From the NCBI GenBank assembly GCA_964453665.1, contig CAYVQT010000041.1, positions 1 through 27,254 on the forward strand: DNA of 27,254 nt, in the 5' to 3' direction. The translations under genes and the position numbers were made by a program. Under the pieces are notes generated by a model. That model worked only from the letters and a program-made list of their open reading frames with translations, searched no databases and was not told where the DNA came from. Each line of letters starts with the position of its first letter. Position 1 is the first letter of the stretch. This DNA is from DAOUTY01 sp964453665. Lineage in GTDB: Bacteria; Chloroflexota; Dehalococcoidia; SZUA-161. Positions 8,650-17,314 of the stretch are shown here, piece after piece.

Positions 8650-10078
8650 ACAGGGCTACAAGCTTCTTTGATTCATTCTCCCAGTTGAATACCTTCGCCG
8701 CTTCCAGCGCGTTCTTCCTCATCTCGTTGTACCTGGTCTCGTCCGATAGAATGTAATCTATGGCTTCGGCTATATCCTTAGGAGACTCAGGATCGCAGGT
8801 CACCCCCAGATTATAGCCTTCAATATACTTCTTCAGGTCGGGAAAGTTGCTGCCGACTACAGGGAGTCCGGCCGCCATACATTCGAACAGCTTGTTGGGG
8901 GAGACATAATAGTAGTTCAGGCCGATATTTTGATGCAGAACCAAGCCTATGTCTGCTGACATCGCATGTCGTGTCACCTCATCGAAAGGCACCTCACCAA
9001 AGAAGTATACCCTATCCGCCAGCCCTTTGTCTTCAATAAAAACCTTGAGCTCGGCAACATAGCTATCGAGGCCTGAACCGAACACAACACAACTAACCTG
9101 GCTCAAGTGCTTCAGGCTCTGGATTCCGCTCTCAATACCCCGTCCCCACGATATCTTTCCCATGTAGAGGATTATCCTCTCCTCCGCAGATATCCCAAGC
9201 TTATCGCGGAATACGGTAGAACGCTCGAAAGGATGATAATATGGCACGTTCATGATTACAATAGGCGGCCCAATGTTGTATCTCTCGCTCAGCGCCTTGC
9301 TGCTGGATTCACCTGCTATGATATTAGCATCCGTATGATGAATAAAGAAAGACTCGATCCTGTGCACAATAAAGCGATTCAGCCTGGAACGCTTCCGCAA
9401 CCTGGGTCGATCCAGCCATAGCTCGTGAGAATCATACACCAGTTTTCCACCCGTGAGACGGCTGCACAGCCACGCCACAGGCATTGTAACCAGGTCATTA
9501 GCATGGTATACGTCGGCTGGTTCCTTCCTCGCCAGACGAAAGCTGCGCCAGTAGTAGAAGAGATACGCTAAGTAGATGTACGGCAATAGCAGTAATAGAT
9601 ACCGCGCCATTCTGTAACAGCGCCAATAAATCCTTCGTTCCAAGCGTGAAAAGAGCCTGTAGACCCCCGACAGCGGATTATATATCACGACGCGGGCTGA
9701 AGCCGGAGCCCCCCCACGGCCGGTCTCGCCACCTTCCTTCGCCCCAGAAATGACCGGAGGGGATTTCGCCGGCCGTAGACCGGGCAACTTACGCACCAAC
9801 CTCGACAGCAAGGCTACAATGAACCCACAAACCCTGAGAGCACTCTTATATGGCAACATCGCCAGCAGTAACACAGGCCGCAGCATCTCTGGATCAACAG
9901 GGTACAACGTGACCCTGAATATCCTGGCGCCGTCGCTCTCTTCATAGCGATCTACCCTGCCGGTCAGGTATGCGATAACTCTGACATCATGACCAGCCGC
10001 TGCCAGAGTCCTGGTTAGCCTGCGTACTGTGTTGAAATTACTGTTGCACTCATTGAGGCTGAACATGCAGACCTTCAT
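8618..10078 (-). CDS. GT4 glycosyltransferase, paralogue A of three
   Basis: A retaining GT-B glycosyltransferase of 486 residues. The acceptor domain begins MKVCMFSLNE. A variable Gly/Pro/Ser linker (about 100-155) and a hydrophobic stretch, YLLLLLPYIYLAYLFYY (160-176), interrupt it before HANDLVT (192-198). The donor domain has KISWGRG (308-314) and the E-x7-E region SPNKLFECMAAGLPVV (393-408). The two paralogues (10343-11746 and 15914-17314) share the whole architecture. The last 90 codons are nearly identical in DNA to paralogue B, with a perfect 95-base match. AGAGGA precedes the ATG by about ten bases. It probably builds the exported or protein-linked glycan at the inner membrane surface; the sugar is unknown. 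Confidence 0.92.
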   Translation of the reverse strand: MKVCMFSLNECNSNFNTVRRLTRTLAAAGHDVRVIAYLTGRVDRYEESDGARIFRVTLYPVDPEMLRPVLLLAMLPYKSALRVCGFIVALLSRLVRKLPGLRPAKSPPVISGAKEGGETGRGGAPASARVVIYNPLSGVYRLFSRLERRIYWRCYRMARYLLLLLPYIYLAYLFYYWRSFRLARKEPADVYHANDLVTMPVAWLCSRLTGGKLVYDSHELWLDRPRLRKRSRLNRFIVHRIESFFIHHTDANIIAGESSSKALSERYNIGPPIVIMNVPYYHPFERSTVFRDKLGISAEERIILYMGKISWGRGIESGIQSLKHLSQVSCVVFGSGLDSYVAELKVFIEDKGLADRVYFFGEVPFDEVTRHAMSADIGLVLHQNIGLNYYYVSPNKLFECMAAGLPVVGSNFPDLKKYIEGYNLGVTCDPESPKDIAEAIDYILSDETRYNEMRKNALEAAKVFNWENESKKLVALYDGLGQKSNV

Positions 10079-10199
10079 AGCTGGTCAATCCTCTCCGTTC
10101 AGGCCAAAGTCGCGGCTTTTCTCCGGGAATACATCATAAGCATATGCAATACTAACTACGAAGGATGAAAACAATGTTTTTAGAATAACCCAATTCAGT

Positions 10200-10299
10200 A
10201 CAACGTCCGTGGTGAGCCCTTCGGCTCTGCTCAGGACAGGCTTGTCGACCCATGAAAGGCCCTTCGACAAGCTCCCTTCGACAAGCTCAGGGCGAACGG
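10200..10299. repeat. interspersed 'TTCGACAAGCTC' repeat cluster
   Basis: The 264-base gap between two GT4 paralogues contains a 14-base unit, ccttcgacaagctc, repeated head to tail at 10261-10274 and 10275-10288 and followed by agggcgaacgg. The inverted arm cttgtcga (10241-10248) can pair with tcgacaag (10264-10271), so the block forms an imperfect hairpin. I recall this motif as a dispersed repeat in Dehalococcoidia-like and other environmental genomes; that is memory, not a search. It may be a recombination or transcription-end site. An open frame through it on the minus strand is a by-product of the repeat. Confidence 0.7.
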
Positions 10300-10342
10300 T
10301 TTATATCCTATTTTCAAAACAATAAACGCTGAATAACACACC

Positions 10343-11746
10343 TCAGTCAGTCAACCCCTGGTACAGGGCTACAAGCTTCTTTGATTCATTCTCCCAGTTG
10401 AATTCCTTCGCCGCTTCCAGCGCGTTCTTTCTCATCTCATTGTACCTGGTCTCGTCAGACAGGATGTAGTTTATGGCATCGGCTATTTTTGCAGGGGACT
10501 CAGGATCGCAGGTCACCCCCAGATTATAGCCTTCAATATACTTCTTCAGGTCGGGAAAGTTGCTGCCGACTACAGGGAGTCCGGCCGCCATGCACTCGAA
10601 AAGCTTGTTCGGGGAGACGTAGTAATAGTTCAGGCCTGTATTCTGATGTAGAACCAGGCCTATGTCCGCTGACATCGCATATCGTGTGACCTCATCGAAA
10701 GACACAGCATCGAAAAAATGAACCCTTCCTGCTAATCCCTCGTTCCCGATAAGCTTTCGTAAGCCAGAAATATATTGTTCAGGCCCGAACCCGAATATGA
10801 CGAGTCGGCAGTTGCTCAAGTACTTGAGGCTCTGCACCTCTTCCTCTATACCTCTAAGGTAGGAAATCCTCCCCATGTAGAGGATTATCCTTTCACTCGC
10901 AGGTATACCGAGCTTATCGCGGAATATAGTAGAACGCTCGAAAGGTCGGTAAGAAGGAACGTTTAATACCACTGTCGGCGGTGCAATACAGTATCTTTCG
11001 CTCAGATCTATGCCACTTGATTCACCGGCTATAATGTTGGCATCCGTACGCTGTATCAGAAACGACTCTATGCTCTTCACGAAAAATCTGTTGAACCTCG
11101 AGCGCTGTTTTTCCGGCCGGTCCAGCCACAGCTCGTGAGAATCATATACCAGTTTCCCCTTCGCGAGGCGACTGCACAGCCATGCAACGGGCAGTGTAAC
11201 CAAGTCATGGGCATGATATACATCCACCGGCTCCTGCCTAGCTACACGAAAGCTGCGATAGTAGTAGTCAATATACCCCAGATAAGCATGGGGCAGTTTC
11301 GTGATCGGCCAGCGTACCACCATGTACAAGAGCTTATGTATCAGCTCCAGCGGGGAGAAAACTGAAGCAAAGCCTCCCGCTTGATACCGCCCATTACCGG
11401 TATCGTTCTCCAAACTCGCCCCGGCAGTATTTTGCGGTGAATTGACCGGCGCTCCATCCACATCCGCTCGAGGCGGGCTCTGGCTGGATTCCCTCAATAT
11501 CGAGCTGAACAGCTTCTTCTCGAACCTCACCACCGATGATATTAACCGCAGCACTCTCACATGAACAGGGTTCAGGGCTAATCTGAATATCCTGGCGCCG
11601 TCACTCTCCTCGTAGGGCTCTGTCGTATCGCTCAAGACAGCGATTACACGTACATCGTGGCCGGCATCAGCGAGAGTCCTGGCTAACTTGCGCACGGTAA
11701 TCTTATATTTGCCACATTGGTCCAGAGTAAACATGCATACCCTCAC
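10343..11746 (-). CDS. GT4 glycosyltransferase, paralogue B of three
   Basis: A GT-B glycosyltransferase of 467 residues with the same layout as its neighbours: MRVCMFTLDQ start, a polar linker (about 85-125) rich in Pro, Gly, Asn and Ser, a hydrophobic patch before LPHAYLGYIDYYYRSF (151-166), YHAHDLVT (177-184), and a donor domain with SPNKLFECMAAGLPVV. I chose GTG at 11746, two bases after the aminotransferase stop (11749), because it aligns with the MKVCMF starts of the paralogues and has AGGA about 11 bases upstream; the frame is open to 11770. It follows the TDP-sugar aminotransferase gene in the same operon, so it may use the sugar made there. That is inference from gene order. Confidence 0.92.
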   Translation of the reverse strand: MRVCMFTLDQCGKYKITVRKLARTLADAGHDVRVIAVLSDTTEPYEESDGARIFRLALNPVHVRVLRLISSVVRFEKKLFSSILRESSQSPPRADVDGAPVNSPQNTAGASLENDTGNGRYQAGGFASVFSPLELIHKLLYMVVRWPITKLPHAYLGYIDYYYRSFRVARQEPVDVYHAHDLVTLPVAWLCSRLAKGKLVYDSHELWLDRPEKQRSRFNRFFVKSIESFLIQRTDANIIAGESSGIDLSERYCIAPPTVVLNVPSYRPFERSTIFRDKLGIPASERIILYMGRISYLRGIEEEVQSLKYLSNCRLVIFGFGPEQYISGLRKLIGNEGLAGRVHFFDAVSFDEVTRYAMSADIGLVLHQNTGLNYYYVSPNKLFECMAAGLPVVGSNFPDLKKYIEGYNLGVTCDPESPAKIADAINYILSDETRYNEMRKNALEAAKEFNWENESKKLVALYQGLTD

Positions 11747-11748
11747 AG

Positions 11749-12840
11749 CTATCCGATCCTTCCGATACATTCAGCGATAGCCATGACTTCGTCTTCACGG
11801 AGATAAGGATGCATGGGCAGCGAGAGAATCTCACCGCATACCTTCTCTGTAACAGGCAGGTCGACGCCGCCAGCCAGACCAAGATAGGCCTTCTGCTTGT
11901 GGACAGGTATGGGGTAGTGTATCTGAGTTTGAATCCCATTTCCCAAGAGGTCTTGATGAAGACTGTCCCTATTCTGATGCCTGACAACGTAAAGATGATA
12001 AACATGTTTTGCGTATTTTCTTTCGACAGGCGTGGTGACAGGGGAGTTGCGCGACAGCTCATCATACAGCCTCGCTACTCCCCTCCTTCTCTCGTTCCAC
12101 TCATCCAGATGCTTCAGCTTGACGCGGAGTATCGCCGCCTGTATTTCGTCCAACCTGCTGTTAATTCCAACGAAATCGTGAAGGTATTTTACAGGCTGGC
12201 CATAGTTTCTGAGCATTTTCAATTTCGCGGTTAGCTCTTCACTGTCTGTCACTACAATCCCGCCATCCCCATAGGCCCCGAGATTCTTTATCGGATAGAA
12301 GCTGAAACAGCCCGCGTCTCCCATGCTGCCGACTTTCCTGCCCTTGTACTCCGCACCATGTGCCTGGCAGGCGTCCTCCACCACGCGCAGGCCATACCTC
12401 CCGGCAAGCTCTATAATCGGCTCCATATCAGCCGGATGGCCGTAGAGGTGAACAGGCAGTATCGCCCTCGTTTTGTCTGTTATCCTCGCCTCCATCCCTG
12501 AAACGTCCATGCAGTATGTATCAGGCTCGATATCGACGAAGACCGGTTTCGCCCCGTTTCGCACAATAGCATCCGCTGTCGATATGAAAGTGTGGGATAC
12601 AGTTATTACCTCATCGCCCTCTCCAATCCCAAGCGCCTTGAGCACAAGGAAGAGGGCATCGGAGCCGGAATTCATGCCTATCCCGTATTTGCTGCCAATG
12701 TATCCTGAAAATTCCTCCTCAAACCTCTCTACCTCTTCACCCAGAATAAACCACCCTCTTTTCAGAACACGTTGAATAGCTTGGGTTATTTCCCCACTTA
12801 TTCCTGCATATTCTCCTTTTAAATCAACAAAGTTAATCAC
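11749..12840 (-). CDS. DegT/DnrJ/EryC1 sugar aminotransferase (FdtB/QdtB-like)
   Basis: A PLP-dependent sugar aminotransferase of 363 residues. The PLP lysine is K185 in FYPIKNLGAYGDGG; the cofactor-ring aspartate is D156 in EDACQAHGA; MNSGSDALFL (56-65) binds the phosphate. I set the start at GTG 12840 because AGGTGG precedes it by five bases and the product then begins MINFVDLK, as usual in this family; the longest frame starts at 12849. With the FdtA-like isomerase and a hexapeptide acetyltransferase directly upstream, the expected reaction is glutamate-dependent amination of TDP-3-keto-6-deoxyhexose at C3 (FdtB or QdtB chemistry). Galacto or gluco product cannot be told. Confidence 0.92.
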   Translation of the reverse strand: MINFVDLKGEYAGISGEITQAIQRVLKRGWFILGEEVERFEEEFSGYIGSKYGIGMNSGSDALFLVLKALGIGEGDEVITVSHTFISTADAIVRNGAKPVFVDIEPDTYCMDVSGMEARITDKTRAILPVHLYGHPADMEPIIELAGRYGLRVVEDACQAHGAEYKGRKVGSMGDAGCFSFYPIKNLGAYGDGGIVVTDSEELTAKLKMLRNYGQPVKYLHDFVGINSRLDEIQAAILRVKLKHLDEWNERRRGVARLYDELSRNSPVTTPVERKYAKHVYHLYVVRHQNRDSLHQDLLGNGIQTQIHYPIPVHKQKAYLGLAGGVDLPVTEKVCGEILSLPMHPYLREDEVMAIAECIGRIG

Positions 12841-12873
12841 AATGGCCACCTAATGAAAGCGTAAATTTCCTGA

Positions 12874-13653
12874 TTATGGCTCTCGTTTCTCCCCTTCATC
12901 TTCCCAAGGGTAACCCTTCGAATAATGGTCTCTCCAGGGATACGGCTTCACCAGTCTCCCCTCTTTACATTTGATGTCATGAACTGAGCAAAGCACCCTT
13001 GCTGGAACTCCAGCTACAACCGCATACGGAGGGACATCTTTGTTCACCAATGCTTGAGCCCCAATCAAAGAGTCTCTTCCTATCCTGACTCTTGGCATTA
13101 TGATAGCGCCAGTTGTAATGACAGCATATTCATCAATTATCGGTCCCTCTATACAGTCAGAAGGGGGATGAGGGTCATTGGTCAATACAACATACGGGTA
13201 GATCCATACATAGTCTTTGATGACCGATTTCTGCCCGATATGTACACTGCTATGGAACCTGCAATAGTTACCGATCTTCACATATCCCTGTATATCGGAA
13301 AGCGTACCAGCCCTGCATTGTACTCCAAATTGAGAGCATTCCCTAATTGTCACCCTGTGGCCAGTCTCAAAACCCTCTCCAAACGTAGAACCGGCATATA
13401 TAATAGAACCGCTCCTGATTATTGAGTTGTTCCCTATCTTCAGCGGTGGATTGCGATAATCCTTTTCGTGATAAAAAGCCGCCAGCGGTTCTCCAAGGAT
13501 ACAACCGGGCCCAATAAAACAGGCATCACCAATTTCGACGTTATCATAGATTATTGTATCGTCACCTATTGTGACATCCTTTCCCAGTTTCACATCAGCG
13601 TATAGACGTACGTTTTTACCAATTTTCCCAAGGCCGTCGCTCATACTCCCCAT
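12874..13653 (-). CDS. hexapeptide acetyltransferase (FdtC/QdtC-like)
   Basis: A left-handed beta-helix acyltransferase of 259 residues, made almost wholly of hexapeptide turns from residue 9 to about 215, with a loop near 57-70 and the TNDPHP segment (158-163). The C-terminal tail ends in KPYPW and KGYPW motifs. The same TNxPHP and 'KPY' features occur in the hexapeptide enzyme at 21617-22516, so the two are probably homologous. In this operon it should acetylate the C3 amino group made by the neighbouring aminotransferase, giving a TDP-3-acetamido-3,6-dideoxyhexose. ATG at 13653 lies seven bases after the FdtA-like stop; ATG at 13644 is also possible. Confidence 0.9.
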   Translation of the reverse strand: MGSMSDGLGKIGKNVRLYADVKLGKDVTIGDDTIIYDNVEIGDACFIGPGCILGEPLAAFYHEKDYRNPPLKIGNNSIIRSGSIIYAGSTFGEGFETGHRVTIRECSQFGVQCRAGTLSDIQGYVKIGNYCRFHSSVHIGQKSVIKDYVWIYPYVVLTNDPHPPSDCIEGPIIDEYAVITTGAIIMPRVRIGRDSLIGAQALVNKDVPPYAVVAGVPARVLCSVHDIKCKEGRLVKPYPWRDHYSKGYPWEDEGEKREP

Positions 13654-13660
13654 CGCTCTC

Positions 13661-14071
13661 TCATCCTTTCCTCACAAGACCTGCGAAGGTTTCGTAATCA
13701 CGAATGTAATCATCTTCGTCGTACAGCGCAGATGCCAGGACCAGACAAACAGAGCCCGACGAGAAGTTATCCAGCTCGCGCCATATCATAGATGAAACAT
13801 ACAACCCGTAGTAGGACCTGTTGAGATGAAACCTGCTGTTTTCAAACCCGTCATCCAGGATAACATCGAAACTGCCGCTTGCTGCAATTATAAACTGCTG
13901 TAAGTGCTTGTGCGCATGCCCACCCCTCTCCTCACCCCCAGGCACGTCGTAAAGATAATAGACTCTCTTGATTTCAAAAGGTATATGCCTGTACTCCTCG
14001 ATGAAGGTAAGGTTACCTCTCCTGTCCGCCACTTTGGGAAGGTCTATTATTTTACATTCCGACAACCTCAT
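13661..14071 (-). CDS. FdtA/QdtA-like TDP-4-keto-6-deoxyglucose 3,4-ketoisomerase
   Basis: A small cupin-fold enzyme of 136 residues (WxcM-like family) that moves the keto group of TDP-4-keto-6-deoxyglucose from C4 to C3. Family residues seen are DRRGNLTFIE (17-26) and the metal-free active-site block RGGHAHKHLQQF (49-60) with two histidines. The start is unambiguous: ATG at 14071 has a near-perfect ribosome binding site, while the open frame to 14122 has none. FdtA and QdtA differ in stereochemistry at C4 (galacto or gluco product), and I cannot assign which from sequence. RmlA and RmlB, which make the substrate, are absent from the window. Confidence 0.92.
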   Translation of the reverse strand: MRLSECKIIDLPKVADRRGNLTFIEEYRHIPFEIKRVYYLYDVPGGEERGGHAHKHLQQFIIAASGSFDVILDDGFENSRFHLNRSYYGLYVSSMIWRELDNFSSGSVCLVLASALYDEDDYIRDYETFAGLVRKG

Positions 14072-14075
14072 GGTC

Positions 14076-14084
14076 ACCTCCTTT
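14076..14084 (-). promoter_or_regulatory. strong ribosome binding site for the FdtA-like gene
   Basis: The minus strand reads AAAGGAGGTGACC immediately before ATG 14071. AGGAGGT is fully complementary to the anti-Shine-Dalgarno core, with a four- to five-base spacer. It is the strongest site in the window and fixes this start. Confidence 0.85.
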
Positions 14085-14111
14085 GGCAATCTCTTGTATT
14101 TAAGTAATAAT

Positions 14112-15797
14112 TCACGGCACACGCCAGATTGTGGAAGTGGTATACTCAGCGACTAAAGTTAACACATCATATTCTTCGTTAGCCTCCGCAACCTGTTCAG
14201 CCGATAACCGCCAGGTCCTGATAGGGTCATCGATGCATATCACGAATGTACCTGGGTTGTTCTTCAGCTCGCAAAAAAATTCCTGTATGCGCGCCTCGTC
14301 GTCCGGCATCAGATATTCGGTTACGCCCAGCACTTGGGCCAGGTCCTTAAAGCTCTGCAGGTGTGTTTCGTCGCTCGGGGGTGGAACAAGATAGACTATC
14401 CTGTCGAGCTTGAATTCCAGCAACTCCGCACAATTGCTGTATATTGTAGCGTCTGCAGGCGCATTATTCATCATCCAGATGCTGCCCGCCTCGTTTACCC
14501 ATTCCGGGGAGTTCAGCCCCTGCCCAGGCTTGGCACGCTGATAGTAATCAAAAGAACTGTCAGCCTGAAACCCGACAAACAGCAAAATCATTACCGTTAC
14601 AGCGGATAAAAGCGCTGTTTTTAGCCAGGGCTTACCAATTTGACCATAGGTGTACAAGGCCAGTGGTATGATAGTCAACATTACAAAGGGATAGACTGGA
14701 GACATATAGCGTGTGCTGATCGGTTCAGTACTTTCTACCGACGTAGTTATCATCAGCGCGATGGGATAGATAACAAGATAGGAAATTATAAGAGGGTTTG
14801 CCCTAAGGTACTTTCTTATCTGCATTCTTTTTCTATACACTATCAACAGGACAAAGGATACGGCTATAACCGCTACCATTATGTACGCCAGTTGGTCCGG
14901 CACCGGATTGAAGAAGTCCTGCCGGAGAGTCCTCAAAACCCTCTCAACCTGTGTAAGCGGCGCGGTGAATCCCGGGGAGAAACCCCGCTGGTGATACAGC
15001 TCCCAGATAAATATCGGGAGAAAGCCGATAACTATGTATAGTATCGCCTGATAGATCATCCTCTTTAACTTAATATCAACTGTGGCGGTGGAGGACTCTT
15101 TATCCCACGTTGTAAACCTGACATTCCTCACTACTACCGCAATCAGCCCGATAAGCAGCAGTACGCCTCCCAGAAACCTCGTAAGGTTCGCAAGTGCCGT
15201 GAAGAAGCCGCCAAGGGCTAACATCCTGTTCCCACTGTCCTGTCGCCGTATATACAGCGTCAGAAACAGGATAGCGAGCAAAGAGAAGAATATGTATATC
15301 ATGTCTGTTAATGCCCAGGTGCTAATCCAGAGAAACGGAGTAAATGCCAGATAGGCGAGACAGACGAGGTAGGAAGCCAATATATTACGCATGCTTATCC
15401 TGCACAGGAAAAACAACGGAAATACGGCGAGGGCATAACACAGGATGGGTATCCACCTGGCTGCTTCCTCCGCGCCAACCCCGAACAGCATAAGGCCCGC
15501 GATTGCGAGGGGATACAGGGGAGGCCACAGACTGTATTCTGTGTTCGCAAAGTCTGTAAATCCGTTGCCGTGGTAGATATTCTCAGCGGTGATTATGTAT
15601 CTGGTGCCGTCCGAACTGATGCCCGTGCCTGATTGTGTGCATAACAGGCCGATCACCAGGGCAAAAACTGAACATGCGAAACAGAAAGAAAGACAAAATT
15701 GCCTGCTCCGTAATTTTTCGCTGATGGGGATCTGGAACATTTTTTCAATGAACGAAAACAAAGCTTCTAAGGGTTTCGAATCCTGTATATTGTTCAT
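14112..15797 (-). CDS. GT39/ArnT-like polyprenyl-phosphate-dependent glycosyltransferase
   Basis: A large membrane protein (561 residues, about 11-12 helices) of the PMT/ArnT superfamily, which transfers sugars from polyprenyl phosphate on the outer membrane face. The first extracytoplasmic loop has the acidic catalytic position in SSDGTRY (D63) and the family-typical WPPLYPLAIAG (91-101). The last 150 residues form a soluble extracytoplasmic domain with 'NEAGSIWMMNNAPADATIYSN', resembling the family's C-terminal domain. ATG at 15797 is preceded by AGGGG at a short distance. The FdtA-like gene begins about 40 bases downstream. The donor may come from the GT2 enzyme at 4677-5678, an inference from the two families. 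Confidence 0.88.
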   Translation of the reverse strand: MNNIQDSKPLEALFSFIEKMFQIPISEKLRSRQFCLSFCFACSVFALVIGLLCTQSGTGISSDGTRYIITAENIYHGNGFTDFANTEYSLWPPLYPLAIAGLMLFGVGAEEAARWIPILCYALAVFPLFFLCRISMRNILASYLVCLAYLAFTPFLWISTWALTDMIYIFFSLLAILFLTLYIRRQDSGNRMLALGGFFTALANLTRFLGGVLLLIGLIAVVVRNVRFTTWDKESSTATVDIKLKRMIYQAILYIVIGFLPIFIWELYHQRGFSPGFTAPLTQVERVLRTLRQDFFNPVPDQLAYIMVAVIAVSFVLLIVYRKRMQIRKYLRANPLIISYLVIYPIALMITTSVESTEPISTRYMSPVYPFVMLTIIPLALYTYGQIGKPWLKTALLSAVTVMILLFVGFQADSSFDYYQRAKPGQGLNSPEWVNEAGSIWMMNNAPADATIYSNCAELLEFKLDRIVYLVPPPSDETHLQSFKDLAQVLGVTEYLMPDDEARIQEFFCELKNNPGTFVICIDDPIRTWRLSAEQVAEANEEYDVLTLVAEYTTSTIWRVP

Positions 15798-15815
15798 TAC
15801 CCCTGGCCTAACCCT

Positions 15816-15821
15816 ATTATA
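15816..15821 (-). promoter_or_regulatory. candidate -10 element upstream of the GT39-like gene
   Basis: A perfect TATAAT is read on the minus strand 18 bases before ATG 15797, implying a leader of about 12 bases. The -35 region is poor, so this rests mainly on the -10 box. It would drive the operon that continues through the FdtA/C/B genes. Confidence 0.35.
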
Positions 15822-15913
15822 TGCGCCATTCTGAATACTGCGATTGTCTGCTTATACCCGGAGACGTAAGAAAAGATGGATATCGCAGTTTTGCTATATA
15901 CTCCCTGTACTCC

Positions 15914-17314
15914 TCATACATTTTTACTACCGATCAGCCCCTCGTACAGGGCTATGAGTTTCCTGGACTCATTTCCCCAGTTGAATGTCTTCGCCGCTTC
16001 CAGTGCGTTCTTTCGCATACTGTCATACCTTGCTTCATCCGAGATGATGCGGTTTATGCCATCAGCTATATCCCTGGGATTATCAGGATCGCAGGTTACC
16101 CCTATATCGTATCCTTCAATATACATCTTTAGATCGGGGAAGTTACTGCCAACCACAGGCAGGCCGGCCGCCATGCACTCGAAGAGCTTGTTTGGAGAAC
16201 TGTAATACCAATTAAGGCATATATTCCTATAGAGAACTAAACCCACACCAGCGGATGCTGCATACCGCGTAACTTCCTCAAAAGGCACCGGCCCAAAAAA
16301 GTGTACTCTGCCCGTCAATCCCTCGCTTGCAATAAAAGCTTCCAAGCTGGAAATATAATCGTCATACGCAAAACCCATGAGGACTAGATGGCAACGATTT
16401 AAGTACTTCAGGCTTTGTACCGCTTCCTCCAGTCCCCTGCCCAGATTGACGATTCCTATATAGATAATTATCATCTCATCGGTGGGTATCCCAAGTGCAT
16501 CATGTAACAAGCGAGAACTTTCGACAGGATGATATGGCGGTAAATTCAGAATCACTGTTGGTTCTATAATGTGATAGCGCTTCACCAGTTCCCGCGCTCT
16601 GAAATCGCCTGCAATGATATTAGCGTCCGTACGCCGTATCAGAAATGACTCAATCTTCTTTACCAGAAACCTGTTGAGCTTAGAACGAGGTGGTACCCTT
16701 GGCCGATCCAGCCACAGCTCGTGCGAATCATACACTAATTTACCCTTAGCCAGGCGGCTGCACATCCAGGCCACAGGCAGTGTGTTCAAATCATGGGCAG
16801 TGTATACATCGGCCTGCTCTCGCCTTGCCAGCCGGAAGCTCCTAAAGTAGTAATCCAGATATGATAAATAGACATAGGGCAGCAAATTAATGAGGTGGAC
16901 CAACACCCTGTATATAAACTTGTAGGCACTCCACAGCGGATACAGAAATTTATATAATCTCGACAATGGTGTAACCGCCGGGACATCGGCAGGTCCTGGT
17001 TCCTGTGATTCACCGCTGCCCGTTCTCCCGTCAACAGCACTGGAATGCCATGACAAAGACTTTTCGCGCTGAGCCGCAACCAGCTTTCCGACCAGTTTGT
17101 CCGGCAACAGTATCAGCCGCAGCATTTTATGGTTAACAGGATCCAGAGCGACCCTGTATATCCTGAAGCCATCCCGCCCTTCATAAAGAGCCGTACCCTC
17201 GACTTGAAAACCAATGACACGGACATTATAGCCATATTCTACTAACGTTTTCGCCTCTTTGAACACCCTCGCGTCAGGATTGAGTTCATTGAACACAAAC
17301 ATGCAGACTTTCAA
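15914..17314 (-). CDS. GT4 glycosyltransferase, paralogue C of three
   Basis: A GT-B glycosyltransferase of 466 residues, the most divergent of the three paralogues. It begins MKVCMFVFNE, has a polar linker (about 83-118), a hydrophobic stretch ending in LLPYVYLSYLDYYFRSF (144-160), TAHDLNT (172-178), and the donor-domain motif SPNKLFECMAAGLPVV. I chose TTG at 17314 because GGAG lies six bases upstream and the product then aligns with the MKVC/MRVC starts of the paralogues; a TTG at 17326 is possible but has no site. It is separated from its neighbours by AT-rich gaps on both sides, so it may be transcribed alone. Donor unknown. Confidence 0.92.
   Translation of the reverse strand: MKVCMFVFNELNPDARVFKEAKTLVEYGYNVRVIGFQVEGTALYEGRDGFRIYRVALDPVNHKMLRLILLPDKLVGKLVAAQREKSLSWHSSAVDGRTGSGESQEPGPADVPAVTPLSRLYKFLYPLWSAYKFIYRVLVHLINLLPYVYLSYLDYYFRSFRLARREQADVYTAHDLNTLPVAWMCSRLAKGKLVYDSHELWLDRPRVPPRSKLNRFLVKKIESFLIRRTDANIIAGDFRARELVKRYHIIEPTVILNLPPYHPVESSRLLHDALGIPTDEMIIIYIGIVNLGRGLEEAVQSLKYLNRCHLVLMGFAYDDYISSLEAFIASEGLTGRVHFFGPVPFEEVTRYAASAGVGLVLYRNICLNWYYSSPNKLFECMAAGLPVVGSNFPDLKMYIEGYDIGVTCDPDNPRDIADGINRIISDEARYDSMRKNALEAAKTFNWGNESRKLIALYEGLIGSKNV

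Noticed and set aside
10085..10270. 61-codon open frame on the minus strand between two GT4 genes
   Set aside because: It runs through the dispersed repeat, has no ribosome binding site, and its translation is the kind of artefact this repeat produces in many annotations.
10079..10342. CRISPR array
   Set aside because: Only two abutting 14-base units are present, with no spacers and no cas genes in the window.
8618..11746. Assembly error duplicating one GT4 gene
   Set aside because: The N-terminal halves and the linkers differ in sequence and length, and both frames are intact, so two real genes are more likely; only read data could exclude local misassembly.
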